A DNA stretch of 64,000 nt from Paramacrobiotus metropolitanus (taxonomy: Eukaryota > Tardigrada > Eutardigrada > Parachela > Macrobiotidae), in contig NW_026570320.1 of the NCBI RefSeq assembly GCF_019649055.1, positions 372,001 to 436,000 of the forward strand, read 5' to 3'. Numbering within the stretch: position 1 is the stretch's first letter; each line of letters starts with the position of its first letter. The notes under the pieces are model-generated. The model was not told the origin of the DNA. It was given only the letters and a program-made list of their open reading frames with translations, and made no database searches. Both the position numbers and the translations under genes were made by a program. Shown here one piece after another: positions 24,582 through 35,750 of this stretch.

Positions 24582-27500
24582 ACTCCAACTATGATCGGTT
24601 AAGTGCCTCGGGGACTTTGAAGAGTCTGAAGAAGATTTCACCATCTGTCAATCGACTTGAGCGCGAACACAACATAATGCCGGAGAACGCCACGGCCAGC
24701 TCGCAGTATTTGAGTGCATCATCGCGAATCGCCAGTTTTTTCGCTAAGCGATCATTCCGCGCGGCTAATCCACTGAAACGGACCAAGAGCGTCACGAAGT
24801 TGGATCGCAAACCGGACCACACTGATCTCATGGAGCGAGCCAGTAAGAAGACCTTCCTGGCGGCTCCCTCCAGTCAAGCGTCGCGCATCTCCCGTTCCCA
24901 TGAGTCCATTATCTCGGCAATGCGCCACGGGGAACGCCTGTCCGATGGCAGTGTACCTGTGGCTGCACGCTATGTGGGCATCGACAATGAGTGGAAATAC
25001 TATGATTTCTTGAGGAATGAGGACAAGGAAAATATGATTTCCGGGTAAGTGCTTGCCTTTGCGTTTACTTTGACGCGTTCTTGCTGATCAAGTTGTAACA
25101 ACCAGAAAAGAAATTTGATTTTTCACCTAAGCTATTGTCAAGAAATAGGGTAGCCTACTTTGTACTGAAAAGCACGGAAAAGACAAATAAACATGCTGCT
25201 GTATTGCTGTATCTCGAATGCTACATGGATATTAATTTAATGTACATCTGTTATGTTAATTCCCAGTCCTTACAGTTAATATTATTACCGTATTAAATAC
25301 CTACATGTTCTTCATACAATTTTTTTATTATGTTGTAAAAGGTTTTCTTGAGTTTGCAATTTTTATAAGTTCCGCAATTTATCATACTTCTGAAACAGGT
25401 TTTGTCATTTTCGGCTTCGCAGGAATCGATGCGTTTGGGTAATAATTACGCAGAAACTGAATACATTGTTTTAAAAATCGTTTCGCAATCGATCTTTAAA
25501 TTATACCATGGCATCCGATTAAGTTATATTTTCTGTGTGAAATATTGTTGTCAAAAAGATTTGTGATGGTCGTGTAAAAATAAGGTAGTAGCGGTCATAA
25601 AAATTGTCAGCCGTTCATGGACAGCTTCCGTTGATTTACTGTCTGCAATACACGTTCCGAAACGATGCATTTCGTAGTTTTTATGATCATTGGCTACATA
25701 AACAGCTAGCGAAGCATCCGCTTTACATAGAACCTAAAGTCACCATCACGATGAATTACGATCTGCTTTTGCAGGCCCCAGCGCTGCGTCATGGACAATC
25801 CAATCTCACCGCGCCGCACCGATCACATCTTGAAGTTGTGGCTTCAAGAAGCCAAAGGATTGCCATCGAAGAAAAGGTAAAAACTTTGCAAAGTGGGTCA
25901 ATGTTATTTTGAGCAGTGATGCATGGCCCAATGAATTATGTGATTCCGGTTATATATGCTCGTGTCATTAACGATATTGCGTTGTTGTTCACGGATGAAT
26001 AGGTATTATTGCGAGGTGTATCTCGACCAGAGCCTTTATGCACGCACATCGGCCAAAGCCAAGCAGGATCTCTGTTTTTGGGGTGAACAGTTCGAATTCA
26101 CCCGCCTGCCTGTCATCCAAACGCTAGAAGTGCATTTGTACCGGGAGGCAGATAAGAAGCGGAAGAAAGAGAAATGCCAATTGATTGGCAAGGTGATTGC
26201 GCCCATTTCCGCCATTTCCGGTGGACAAATCACAGAGCGCTGGTAAGGAACGAGTTTTCTATTAAAAATGGACACATACAATGGGAGTGTTGCGGTTAAA
26301 TTGGGTTACAGCCAATTTACCATGGTATATTTAGCCGCCTATAAATGGCGCGTTCGAACGCACTTAGTTTTTTTCTCTATCGATTAAACGGAGGCTGGTT
26401 ATTCCACCTAGTCTATAAACCTAATTGACTATAATTAAATGATTATTACGAGAGCTTTCGCGCTGTGAAAGAGGATAACTACCGCAGAATCGAGTGACCT
26501 AATTGATGGGTACAGCAAGCCAGATTGAATAATTTGCCGCTCTAATCCGTCTCTGTCAACAACCCCACGCTGTGTTTGCATTATGTTTTACGCTTGTCAA
26601 ATCACTCTACTAATAACACTTGAAACAAACTACTTGAGAAGTAATAATCTTTTTTCTTTTGGTTTTTGGTGCTGACGAAGCCGATTAGCAGCTGTTTGAG
26701 TTTTATGTGTGCAGCCGATCAGTAACGGTAGAGAAATTTGAACAAGCTCTTATGTTAAACAGTAATACGTAAATCGCATATCAGATTTCCTTGCAACAAA
26801 ATCTATGATAGGATGAATTATACGGAATGGAAACGTAATTAGAATTGTAGGATTTTAAAGATTTTTTTTGTTTTAGTAAATGGACTTCAATTACCACCAT
26901 CTATTGCTTATTCAAACTTTGTTCACATTCTAAATCACAAATCTATTTTAAGAAAGTCTGTACCTTCTCTGGTAATAAAAAATACGTCTTTGTAGTTAGC
27001 AGTTGGCCCCTACAAAGTGTTTTGCCACTGTTTTTTCAGTGTCAGGGATATACATGCCGTTATTTGCTGCGGTGTGGTAAAATGAAGGTATATAAGCGAA
27101 AAATTGGCAAAATTTGCTGTGCTTGGCTGATGCCGCTAATGTAAATGGACTGGCATTGTAAATCCGGTGGCCGCCGCCGCATGTCTTGACCCCTGCCGTT
27201 TACTCTCCATATCTGACATAAAATGATTATTTAGGTATCCTGTCATCCTGGAACGCAATTCCGGTGTCAAGAGTGATGAAGCCGCCATCCGCATTAAGGC
27301 CCGTTATCAGGCCATTCACATCTTGCCGTTGGAGAAATATCATGATCTCATTGAATATTTAAAATCCAATTATGTGGAATTGTGCCGCTTTCTTGAGCCG
27401 CGCATCGGAATAAAAGCCAAGGAAGAAATCGCCACCTGTTTAGTGAACATTATGCACAAGATGGGCTGGGCCAGTTTATTTTTAGTGGATGTGGTCATGG

Positions 27501-30500
27501 AGGAATTAAATGTTTTGGATGACTGCCATTTGACCTTTCGAGGCAACTCGTTAGCCACCAAAGTCCATGGAGGCTTACATGAAATTAGCGGGAAATCGAT
27601 ATCTACATGAAGCCCTTGGGGATCTGGTTCGGGCCATAATGGAATCGGAGGATGACTGCGAAGTGGACGCGCTAAAGTTGACTACGGACGCGGATCTCCG
27701 AAAGCAGCAAGAGACGCTAATGATGATGGTGGAGATGACCTGGGCCAAAATCATGAATTCGACGAGGTATTTTCCGGCGGAATTACGGGAAGTTTTCCAG
27801 ACGCTCAGGGAGCGGCTGACAGCTGCCGGGCGGTCGGAATTGGCGGATACGCTGATTAGTGGGTGTATATTCCTGCGGTTTTTATGTCCGGCTGTGCTCA
27901 GTCCCAATCTGTTCGGGCTGGTGCAGGAATATCCGAACCAGAAAATTGCTAGGAATTTAACGCTGATTGCCAAGACTGTCCAGACACTGGCTAATTTTGC
28001 CAAATTTAACGGCAAGGAGTCATATATGGAATTCATGAATGCTTTTGTTGAACGGGAAATGCCCTCCATGCACACGTTCCTTAAATTGATTTCGGTAAGC
28101 GATAGTCCAAAAACCTTATAATTAACGGTCCTGACACATAAGGCTTCGACCGCTTAAAGTACACTTTTAAATTTTTTACTTTCGGGACAAAATGACGATT
28201 GATTATGAAACTTGAAATGATACGATTTATGTAATTCAGGAACTCCCAGAATTTGATATTGGAATCTATCCTTTGTTGTTTTTACTTCGCTGAAGAGAGT
28301 TCAGGTTTTGTGAAAGTTGAACTTGGAACCTGGTGAATTGGTGCTTGACAATAGCTTGACTCCATTTTTGGAAATGGTAAAATTTGCGGAATGCATTTCA
28401 GAAGCTGTCATAATCACGGTTACTTATCACAGCTGCCTAATGAACTGTCATCTGGCTCTTTACCTCTGCAATTATCGGATTTTACCACAATGGCGATTAG
28501 CAGTACGCGAAAGATGATATTAATTGAGTCAAAGTGGCTGAAAATTGAAATGACCTGAGACGAAAACTGTCTTTTCGGCGCCGTTTGACTGATAGAAATC
28601 GAGTCTGGGCATTAAAAACTCGAGGAAATTGCTTTTTTTTAACGACATTGTGCATCTAGAACAAAATGTTTGATATGTATTGCTATTGTTGGCTAATGAA
28701 TACTAATCGCTAGAAGTGTGACAACGAATAAGGGGAGTGGCGAACAGAACGCATTAGTTATGTGGTTGTTTCAATCGCAGGTGTCCATTATTATGGTGAA
28801 TAATCAGTTTCAGAAATTTGAACGAAATTTTGTTCGTTTGCGATACAACCAGCAGTTAAAGAAAGAACTTAATAAAAACATGTCTGTTTCTGACATGCAT
28901 AATGCACGGCTTGTGACCCTTAAAGTGAAAAAGCCGGTTATGGTTTCGCAATAAAGTGATAAGCTGTCTCATCTTTTCTGATCCGGTTTGATGATATTTA
29001 ATTCAAACATCTGCCGATATTAAACGGATTTGACAAGTAGCACTTTAGTGGTCGGCACGTGGATGTTTGTCTTTGAGGATTTCTACCTCCTTCGATAATA
29101 ATCTGTTTCCTTTTGCAGACGCCGATGCCGATGAATCTGGCCAGCAGTGCATCAGAGAGTGAGGCCCAAGTGGACATTGGCCGTGAACTATCCACTTTAG
29201 CGACCCTCCTGCGCGATAGTTTACAACAGGGCAATCTACTTCAGCATCGCAACATACTGAAAAGCCTTCCGGAGATTCTTGATAATTTGACATTTGAGCT
29301 GAGCAACAGCTTCCGCTCAGCGGCGGTCACCGTAAACAGCGAATCGGCCGTGTATGCAACATATCTTTCTCGTGAAATACAAGAGCAATTACTGGCCCGA
29401 CTGCAAAACATGCATTCCACTTGTAAAGATTGCCAGGAATCGGCGGCAAAATTACAAGCAGTTCAGCATCACCACCACCATCCACTGGCCGAACGGGCCA
29501 GTGCACCGGTCAATACCGGTCGTAACAACTACCTTCTAGGCTCGAGCCAACGTCCGGCGCGGAACTTAAACACGGCGGACGACTACGTTCTTTTCAGCGC
29601 CATTGGCCAGCAGCGTGGGTCGAATCTGGAACCTCCAAATGAAGACAAAACACGCGTATCACCTGTTAAACTGACGGTGAACGGTGATTATGTGGATCTT
29701 ATGCGGAGTGAACATCACCGTGGTAGTCAGACGAGCATCAGTCAGATGTCCAGTGGTTATCAGTCGTCTTCGCTTCCCGCACACAATCAGAGCAGTTTGA
29801 GCTGCAGTCCGGTGGAGAACGGCATGGAGAACGGGAATGTGGTGTATGTCAATCAAGCCGTGGTTTCCGCTCGCGCGGAGCAGAATGGGCGGACTCGCTT
29901 GTCATCCAGTAGTGACAGTGCAGCGTCCAGTATGTCTACCCCGCCGCGAGATCGGCGAGGGTTTACCACGGCGCCACGGACAAACCCCCATTACTCGCAG
30001 ACAACAGTAAACGGGAATGTTGTGGGTGGCACTCCGGCCTCGCCGAAACTAGGGATACGGGCATTTGGTGATACGGAAAAGCGGAAGATGAAGACGAAGA
30101 TGAATGGACAACGCACATCCACATCACCCGATCGAGTTTCCCGTGAAACTGTGGGAAGTGACAGGGATACAAAACAAGTAGGTTTTATATTGTTGGACAA
30201 GATTTTCATGGCTTTTAAAAACGTACTGACCGTGTGTGTTTGCTGTGTGTTTCATTATCCCTACTACATAATGTTGAGGTCACTTTCAGATTTTGTTTTT
30301 TTTTAACCGCAGTACGAAATGGAAATTGATCAGTTGCGTACGCAGTTGCGCTTCCTCCAGCTTAAACTGCAAGATGCAGAAAGGAAACTGGCCAATCAGG
30401 AGCAGACTACGGAAAAAGTTATTTCAGATTGGAAAGCCCAAGTAGAAGCAGGAGAAGAGCGGATCAAGAAAGAGCAAGTTGAAAAGGATCTGCAGATGAA

Positions 30501-30917
30501 GAGTATTGTTGTCCGGTACGTGATTGTTTGCTCCAGTGTTTTGTACGCTGAAAATGGCGTGTATCTACGAGAGTGTTGTTCAATAGGCTAATTAGTGTGG
30601 AAGAGGAACTTCGCCGCGAACAAGCGGAATTGATGGGCATGATGAAGGCCAAACAGAAAGTGATAGATGCACAGGAGAAGAAGATCGAAAGTCTTAATGC
30701 TGCCAATCAGCGCCTTCTCAATACTCTGGCCCAACTGAAAGAGAACTCGCCGATGCGCACGCGCAACGGTTCCGTGCCTGTGTCGGGTGGTCGCACCTCG
30801 CCTTATCCTTCCGGTGGCGTTCGGGAAACTGTGCATAACATCATTATTGAGCCTAAAGAGACCTTAAATTTTTTGGATCTTAATGAAATTAAGGAACTGC
30901 GCAGTAGTTCTTGTTAA
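24582..30917 (+). CDS. DAB2IP: SynGAP/DAB2IP/RASAL2-family Ras GTPase-activating protein, shared core exons
   Basis: The protein stimulates GTP hydrolysis by Ras-type GTPases at membranes and synapses or junctions. Core exons are 24582-25044, 25775-25876, 26003-26242, 27235-28094, 29119-30177, 30313-30515 and 30587-30917, about 1085 residues after the first exon. In order: a basic [13 protein letters not shown] segment and SRSHESI as in mammalian paralogs; a C2 domain ([57 protein letters not shown]); then the RasGAP domain with the arginine-finger loop [11 protein letters not shown], the [12 protein letters not shown] motif and [19 protein letters not shown] long Ser/Gln-rich linker and a C-terminal coiled coil ([36 protein letters not shown]) follow, ending SSSC. 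A one-base excess at 27560-27562 breaks the frame just after the arginine finger. The PH region seen in mammals is not recognisable between exons one and two. Confidence 0.92.
27560..27562 (+). other. DAB2IP: single-base indel (AAA) in the RasGAP catalytic domain
   Basis: FRGNSLAT is in one frame, and [20 protein letters not shown] follows in the next. Removing one A from the AAA run restores LATKSMEAY, matching the family (LATKAIEEY). No intron fits here. Confidence 0.8.
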
Positions 30918-31481
30918 TATTTGTTTGCTTTTGTCATTATTCTTTTGACTTCTTTTGGTCCCGCTGTACAATGGATTGTGATAATTATGTATTATAACGT
31001 CGTGTTGTACAGTTTTGTATTCCTGATTTTTTCTCAAAACTTCTTCCTATGTCTTGACTGTATTACTGCCTTGCATTATCACATTCAATACGGTGTCTGA
31101 ATTTAAGTACATTCAGTATCTGAATTTATTGTTATTAGGACGAAAGGTACCCTAATAAAAGTACAAATTTAATGAATTTCATATTGATCTTCAGCTATGC
31201 ATTATCTCGTTCGATTACATGATTACCGTCCACAGGGTTCTTTCACATTCTTAAGATCTTCAGCCGGAGCATTTCTTGTTCGATTACATCATTGCTGTCC
31301 ACAACGTCCAGTGCTCCTTAGGACTCAAACACAACGAAAGAAAAAATCGATGGAAAAGTGCGTGTACACGAGCTAGAGCCCACGGTTTAAGTAGTAAGCC
31401 GAATATTATTAACAGCCGAATATTAAGTAAATTAATTTTCTTAACTCAATAATCAAGTTAAAATATCAATATAAAAAACCC
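30918..31481. other. convergent 3' regions of RasGAP and PSMB3
   Basis: The stretch contains an AATAAA at about 31154 on the plus strand. Two imperfect copies of an approximately 80-base unit follow, with shared TTCGATTACAT and GTCCACA blocks at about 31190-31305. It holds the two 3' UTRs. No coding evidence. Confidence 0.5.
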
Positions 31482-32730
31482 TTAATCCATCCTTGTTTTG
31501 ATCGTTCGAGTAGTCACCTTGTCCTTCTCACTAAAAATTAAAGCTTTTTGCGCTTTGTTTGCTGCAGTATGCATGCATACTCGTTCACTTACATTACATG
31601 CACGGTGGCTCCCGCGCCAGCTAAACAATCGAAATCCACTGCGTTTAAAATGACTTGTGAGATGGTTTCGAACAGATCATCCGGTTTCTACCGACAGGAA
31701 AAAAGGCTGTCACCAACAAATAACAATTATACCAGTAAGTAATTTAAATTTAATGTGAGCAGTCAGTTCCTACAAGTTACCAAATTTGGTTCCCATAAAG
31801 CTTCGCAAAGCCCCAGCAGCGATTCTTCCGCAGTCCCGGCGACGGCAAACGGCTCATTACTCTCGCCCGCACCAAACAAATCCATGGCCGTCACAAACGG
31901 CTCTTCAGTGTCCACGTCAAGACCAGCAATGACCGGAGCAATAAAGTATGGCCCAAATCTGAAGAAAAAATATTTTATGTTACTAGTTTTCAGTTAAAAC
32001 GACGGCTACTGCAAAGCTTACCGTTATCGAAACACACACATAATTCCATAAACAAAAATTTTTCCAATTACTGAAAACTTCAAAAAGCAGACTAACTGTC
32101 TTAAGTCACCTAATAAAGACTAACTGTCTTAAGTCACTTAATAATGTAAGAAAAACATATAGAAATTCTGAAATTCACATTTATTCAGGAAAACAGGAAC
32201 CCAAGCGTATCGAAAATTTTAAAAGTGGATATTTTAGATTTTTTCGAAACTTTTTGGTTTAGAAGAAATTTAGAAAAGATCGACGTGGGACGCACCTTCG
32301 TTCATACAAGAACGTCTCCACCAGGGCTTTGAAGGAATGAGGATGGATTTTGCGATTTTCCCGCAGTTCGTACAAATTCACTCGGAACTTCAATTTGTTC
32401 ACCCTACAAAATCAACAAAGCACACTTTCAGCTTTCCCTGCAGAACAGAGCCAGCTGAGCTCGTCTGTCTGTCCTACACAGTGAGGGAATCCGTTGTGAG
32501 GCCCGGAAGCCCCAGATAGAGATGAGGTCCCATCTCGTAGACTTTAGGGAAATCCGTGCCTACAGTGAGACGGCCCGCTCCCAATCGGTGATCAGAAGCA
32601 ATCGCGACGCACTTATCCCCTTTCATCGCCACACACACGCCACCATTGTAATTGAAAGGATTCTATAGAAAGATCAAATGAAGAATCGCAATGCTAAATA
32701 GCCACTGTAGGCAGTCTGAGGCCTCACCAT
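31482..32730 (-). CDS. PSMB3: 20S proteasome subunit beta type-3
   Basis: This is a non-catalytic beta subunit of the 20S core particle. Six exons on the minus strand join in phase: 32730-32728 (the ATG alone), 32662-32478, 32403-32296, 31958-31781, 31687-31593 and 31530-31482. The total is 205 residues, the human length. Landmarks are NYNGGVCVAMKGDKCVAIAS, GLPGLTTDSLT, KLKFRVNLYELRE, FGPYF..PVIAGLD, GLCEALWEPNL, DLFETISQVILNAVD and the tail EKDKVTTRTIKTRMD. It lacks a catalytic N-terminal threonine, as expected for beta-3. The start codon is followed directly by the donor GTGAGG, so the first coding exon is three bases. The gene is convergent with RasGAP and divergent from the exosome gene. 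Confidence 0.96.
32085..32145. repeat. 28-bp tandem duplication in a PSMB3 intron
   Basis: Two adjacent near-identical copies of a unit containing GACTAACTGTCTTAAGTCAC lie in the intron between PSMB3 exons 3 and 4. Confidence 0.75.
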
Positions 32731-33253
32731 TTTTTATGATCACTCCAATGGGATACTTTATCGACGAACGCAGAATTTTGATCGAAACAGAGCCAATTCA
32801 ATGATTAAACAACAATCTTCCGCGGTTTCAAGTTCTAACCACTTTGTTTTCTAAACTGTAACTGTCTAACACCTTAAAATTACTTCTCAAGTCTCAGGGT
32901 AGTGGATGCTGCAAAAAATCACAAATAAATCAAACGAAGTGAGGATTTCATAAATGCAGCGTCATACGCGGTCATCCTAAAAGTAGCAAAACATGAAGGC
33001 TTGCTCCCATGCCCTCCGTTTGGCCACCACTATTTTTAACAACCGCGGGTGGTTCGCTGCAGCGCGGAGCGATAGGGCAGTAATAAGATTACTTCGAAGT
33101 CCGCTTTAGAACCGAAGAAAATTTGAAAAAATATTTGACAAGAAATATCAAGGTTCATTCACAAAAGAAATTCTAGGGGTTATAATTTTCTTTTCATTTA
33201 TTTATATTCATGTTGCAGCATTTTGAATGGTTATCCTACTCTGTTGATGCACA
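32731..33253. promoter_or_regulatory. shared divergent promoter region of PSMB3 and the EXOSC8-like gene
   Basis: The start codons of two housekeeping genes on opposite strands are 523 bases apart, so this interval must hold both promoters and 5' UTRs. I see no clear core promoter motif. A GC-richer patch lies at about 33040-33075. Confidence 0.5.
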
Positions 33254-35184
33254 ATGAGTCCGAAGGAGCCCTTGCGGTACGTGTATTTGTGATCTGTTTT
33301 TCGTTTTTTCCTAGTCTCTTTGCTCAGCTGCGCTCTGTTTTTTTGGCTGTAATGATATTTCATCAGAGGATATTTTTCCAGGATTTTGCGGCGCAAAGAA
33401 CTAATCAGAGCCGAACTGGTAAGTATGCCTTCTCGTATGAGGGCGTTATCGTACTGCGACCATTGATTCCTGGGATTTATCATTATGATTTACTTGCAAA
33501 TTGCAATTAGACAACTGGAACCAGATCGGATGGACGAGGCCCAATAGAGTTCCCTCGCACAGCGGTGTCCGAGATGAAATGTGTGTACTCATTACTCTGA
33601 CGTATTGGGTAATCATTATGAACGTAGAATATGGATCGACATCACGGTGCCAATCTCTTTGCACAGGTTCAAATCCAGAAGATATCTTGACAGTAGCGCG
33701 CGTCGGTCGAACATGCGTTTCCTGCTTTTTGCAACTGGTAAATGCCCCCTTCTCCGCATCCGCACTTGCTAAATCCGCAATAATGCGATTATACTTGCTA
33801 GAGTTTAAGAACACCCGATCCGAGCATGGAACTGATAAGTAAGAATTGGTGAAACAGAGTTCTGGTATTTAGTTTTTCCGGTCGTGAACTCACACGGATG
33901 TTTGTTGTGTAGAATTACGGCTGTTTGGAATGGATGAGACTGAAGCACAGCCGCTTGCCGATGGTGGTGATGAGGATTCTGATGATGAAATTGAAATCGA
34001 TAATTCCGAAGACCGACCTTCCCTGAGTCTGCAACGTGAAGCTATTCTGGAAAATCTGTTTGAAGAGTGAGTATTTTGAAAAATATTATTATAATAATTG
34101 CTCTAGCATTCGAATGCTGCTCGGTGATTAGCACCCGATGCGGTTTACCTACCAGTTTTTATAGTTTTGCATAACGGGCGCTTTATGTTTTTTGTAGATT
34201 TAGCGTGATAAATGAGGCATCCCTTAATGTCTTCCCAAGCAAGGTGCGACAACGTTACTTGTGAGATTGGACTGAAGTTGTTTTACTGACGCGGCTACGA
34301 ATTGCAGTTTGTCTTCCATTTGAACATTAACCTACATGTCCTTCAAGAGGACGGGAGTGTTCTTGACGCGTGTTCCTTGGCTTTGATGGCTGCTCTTCAA
34401 AGACGTACGTAAATCCATATTTTGGAGGTTGCGTTCTTTGTTTGGTGCAGCGTGCACGAAAGCCGAAAGCTTACTGATTTGATGCTCTCTTTGCTATAGT
34501 GAGATTTCCTAAAGTTGCTTACATTGAGGAAGAGGAAGCCGTACGCTATGACTGGGATGATCTGACTTCTCCCCAAAACCCGGGCGCTCCGGAATTTTTC
34601 TCTACCTTTGCTGTAATAGGGTAAGCAGGTTTGCTTTAAAATAATAAATTTTTTTTGACGGATTAGGAAATTTGTTCTCACCAAAGGACGTATTTTACTC
34701 AGACTTTCAAGAGGTATGTGAAGTGTGAATGAATAGGGTAGCTAATAACTTTCTGGTTAGTTTGATGAGCAGTAAAGCATTTTTCTGGAATTAGCGGAGA
34801 CAAATGATTGCTACTACTTGTAGAGATCATATTCTGGCTTGTCCGACAGCAGAGGAAGAACGTGCCTCTGATGCAGTGATTGCGGTTATTGTTCAGGAAG
34901 ATTCTTCAGTTTCGTTTATGGAGGTTACGGGTACAACAAATTGCTTACATTAAAAAGCTGCTGCTTTGTAGCTTTTATATTACAAAATTGCTTGTTGTGC
35001 AGACGGAATCCTGCCATCAAAGGATGGATCGTTTATTGCAGATCTCCTTTCACCGCTGATTGACAATGCAGTGGCAAGAAGGAAAGAGCTAAGAACAGTT
35101 TTGCTGAATCCAGCAGCGGAAGACACTTTGATTCCGAACGAGTATGCTGTTCGTTTGCGATCATTGCATCTCGGAACTGACTAA
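33254..35184 (+). CDS. EXOSC8: exosome complex RNase PH-like subunit (EXOSC8/RRP43-like), one frameshift
   Basis: This is a structural subunit of the nine-subunit RNA exosome core. Ten exons join in phase: 33254-33276, 33382-33418, 33511-33580, 33667-33737, 33913-34066, 34198-34243, 34308-34404, 34500-34620, 34824-34930 and 35003-35184. Family landmarks are RSDGRGPIEFPRT, ILTVARVGRTCVSC, HLNINLHVLQEDGSVLDACS, LALMAALQR, FAVIGDHILACPTAEEE, then a C-terminal helix with NAVARRKELRTVL. Exon 4 is one base short: a T5 run at 33726-33730 must be T6 for exon 5 (ELRLFGMDE) to join in frame. Exon 5 also adds an acidic insert (DGGDEDSDDEIEIDNSED) not present in the human protein. EXOSC7 is less likely because the DACS/LALMAAL segment fits EXOSC8 better. 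Confidence 0.87.
33726..33730 (+). other. EXOSC8: single-base deletion (T5) in the EXOSC8-like exon 4
   Basis: The conserved GRTCVSC frame leads to a donor in the wrong phase for the next exon. One more T gives VSCFFATELRLF across the splice, aligning with the family pattern. This is the mirror image of the insertions in DHDH and RasGAP. Confidence 0.7.
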
Positions 35185-35750
35185 CCTAGTTAGAATATTC
35201 CTGTTTCCCAAACTTCGTTGTTGTGTGCAATACCGTGCGCCGACAGCGAAAATGGTCAAAATACGTGTTAAACTTGGATAAATAAACAACAAAAATCACA
35301 TTCTTACGGGAGCCATACTTTTTAACCATACCCTTTTGTGTATTCGAGCTGCAAGAAAATCGCTGCATCATAGCAAGGTCGTACTTTCAGTGACGCTTTT
35401 TAGACTGCATACTCGTATTGATTTATATCGCTTAGTAAGAATTTTTTACCGGTTTTTTTAGTCAAATGTGGACATAACTAGACATTTTGGTAATTTGCCC
35501 GAATCCATTGCTGGAACTGGTTTCTTACAATCACCGTAGTAGTTATTTTTTGTTAAGTGTAAAGCGGCAGTCTGGCTTTTATACGCTATTCCCGCCGTTC
35601 CGCGTTGTGTAATTGTAATATTAAATGCCTAACGGCAATTTTGCAGCATTATAGCACCTTTTAAAACCAGACCAGAAGTTGATTTTTAGCGCATTCTGAC
35701 TTTGGCCCTATTCCATTGTAATACAGCGCTCAGGAACTCAGGAATTAAAA
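35185..35750. other. intergenic region before the DOMON pair
   Basis: The 3' UTR of the exosome gene lies at the left (ATAAATAAAC near 35280 may be its polyadenylation signal) and the promoter of the first DOMON gene at the right. No coding evidence. Confidence 0.5.

Noticed and set aside
28718-28954. Charged 78-codon ORF in a RasGAP intron
   Set aside because: The flanking exons join in frame without it and it matches no part of the family.
31548-31997. Two Ser/Pro-rich plus-strand ORFs that look like a small gene
   Set aside because: They are antisense shadows of PSMB3 exons 4 and 5, whose protein matches are unambiguous on the minus strand.
34671-34716. Possible extra exon (KFVLTKGRILLRL) in the EXOSC8-like gene
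   Set aside because: Exons ending 34620 and starting 34824 join directly to give FAVIGDHILACPTAEEE, which matches the family without it.
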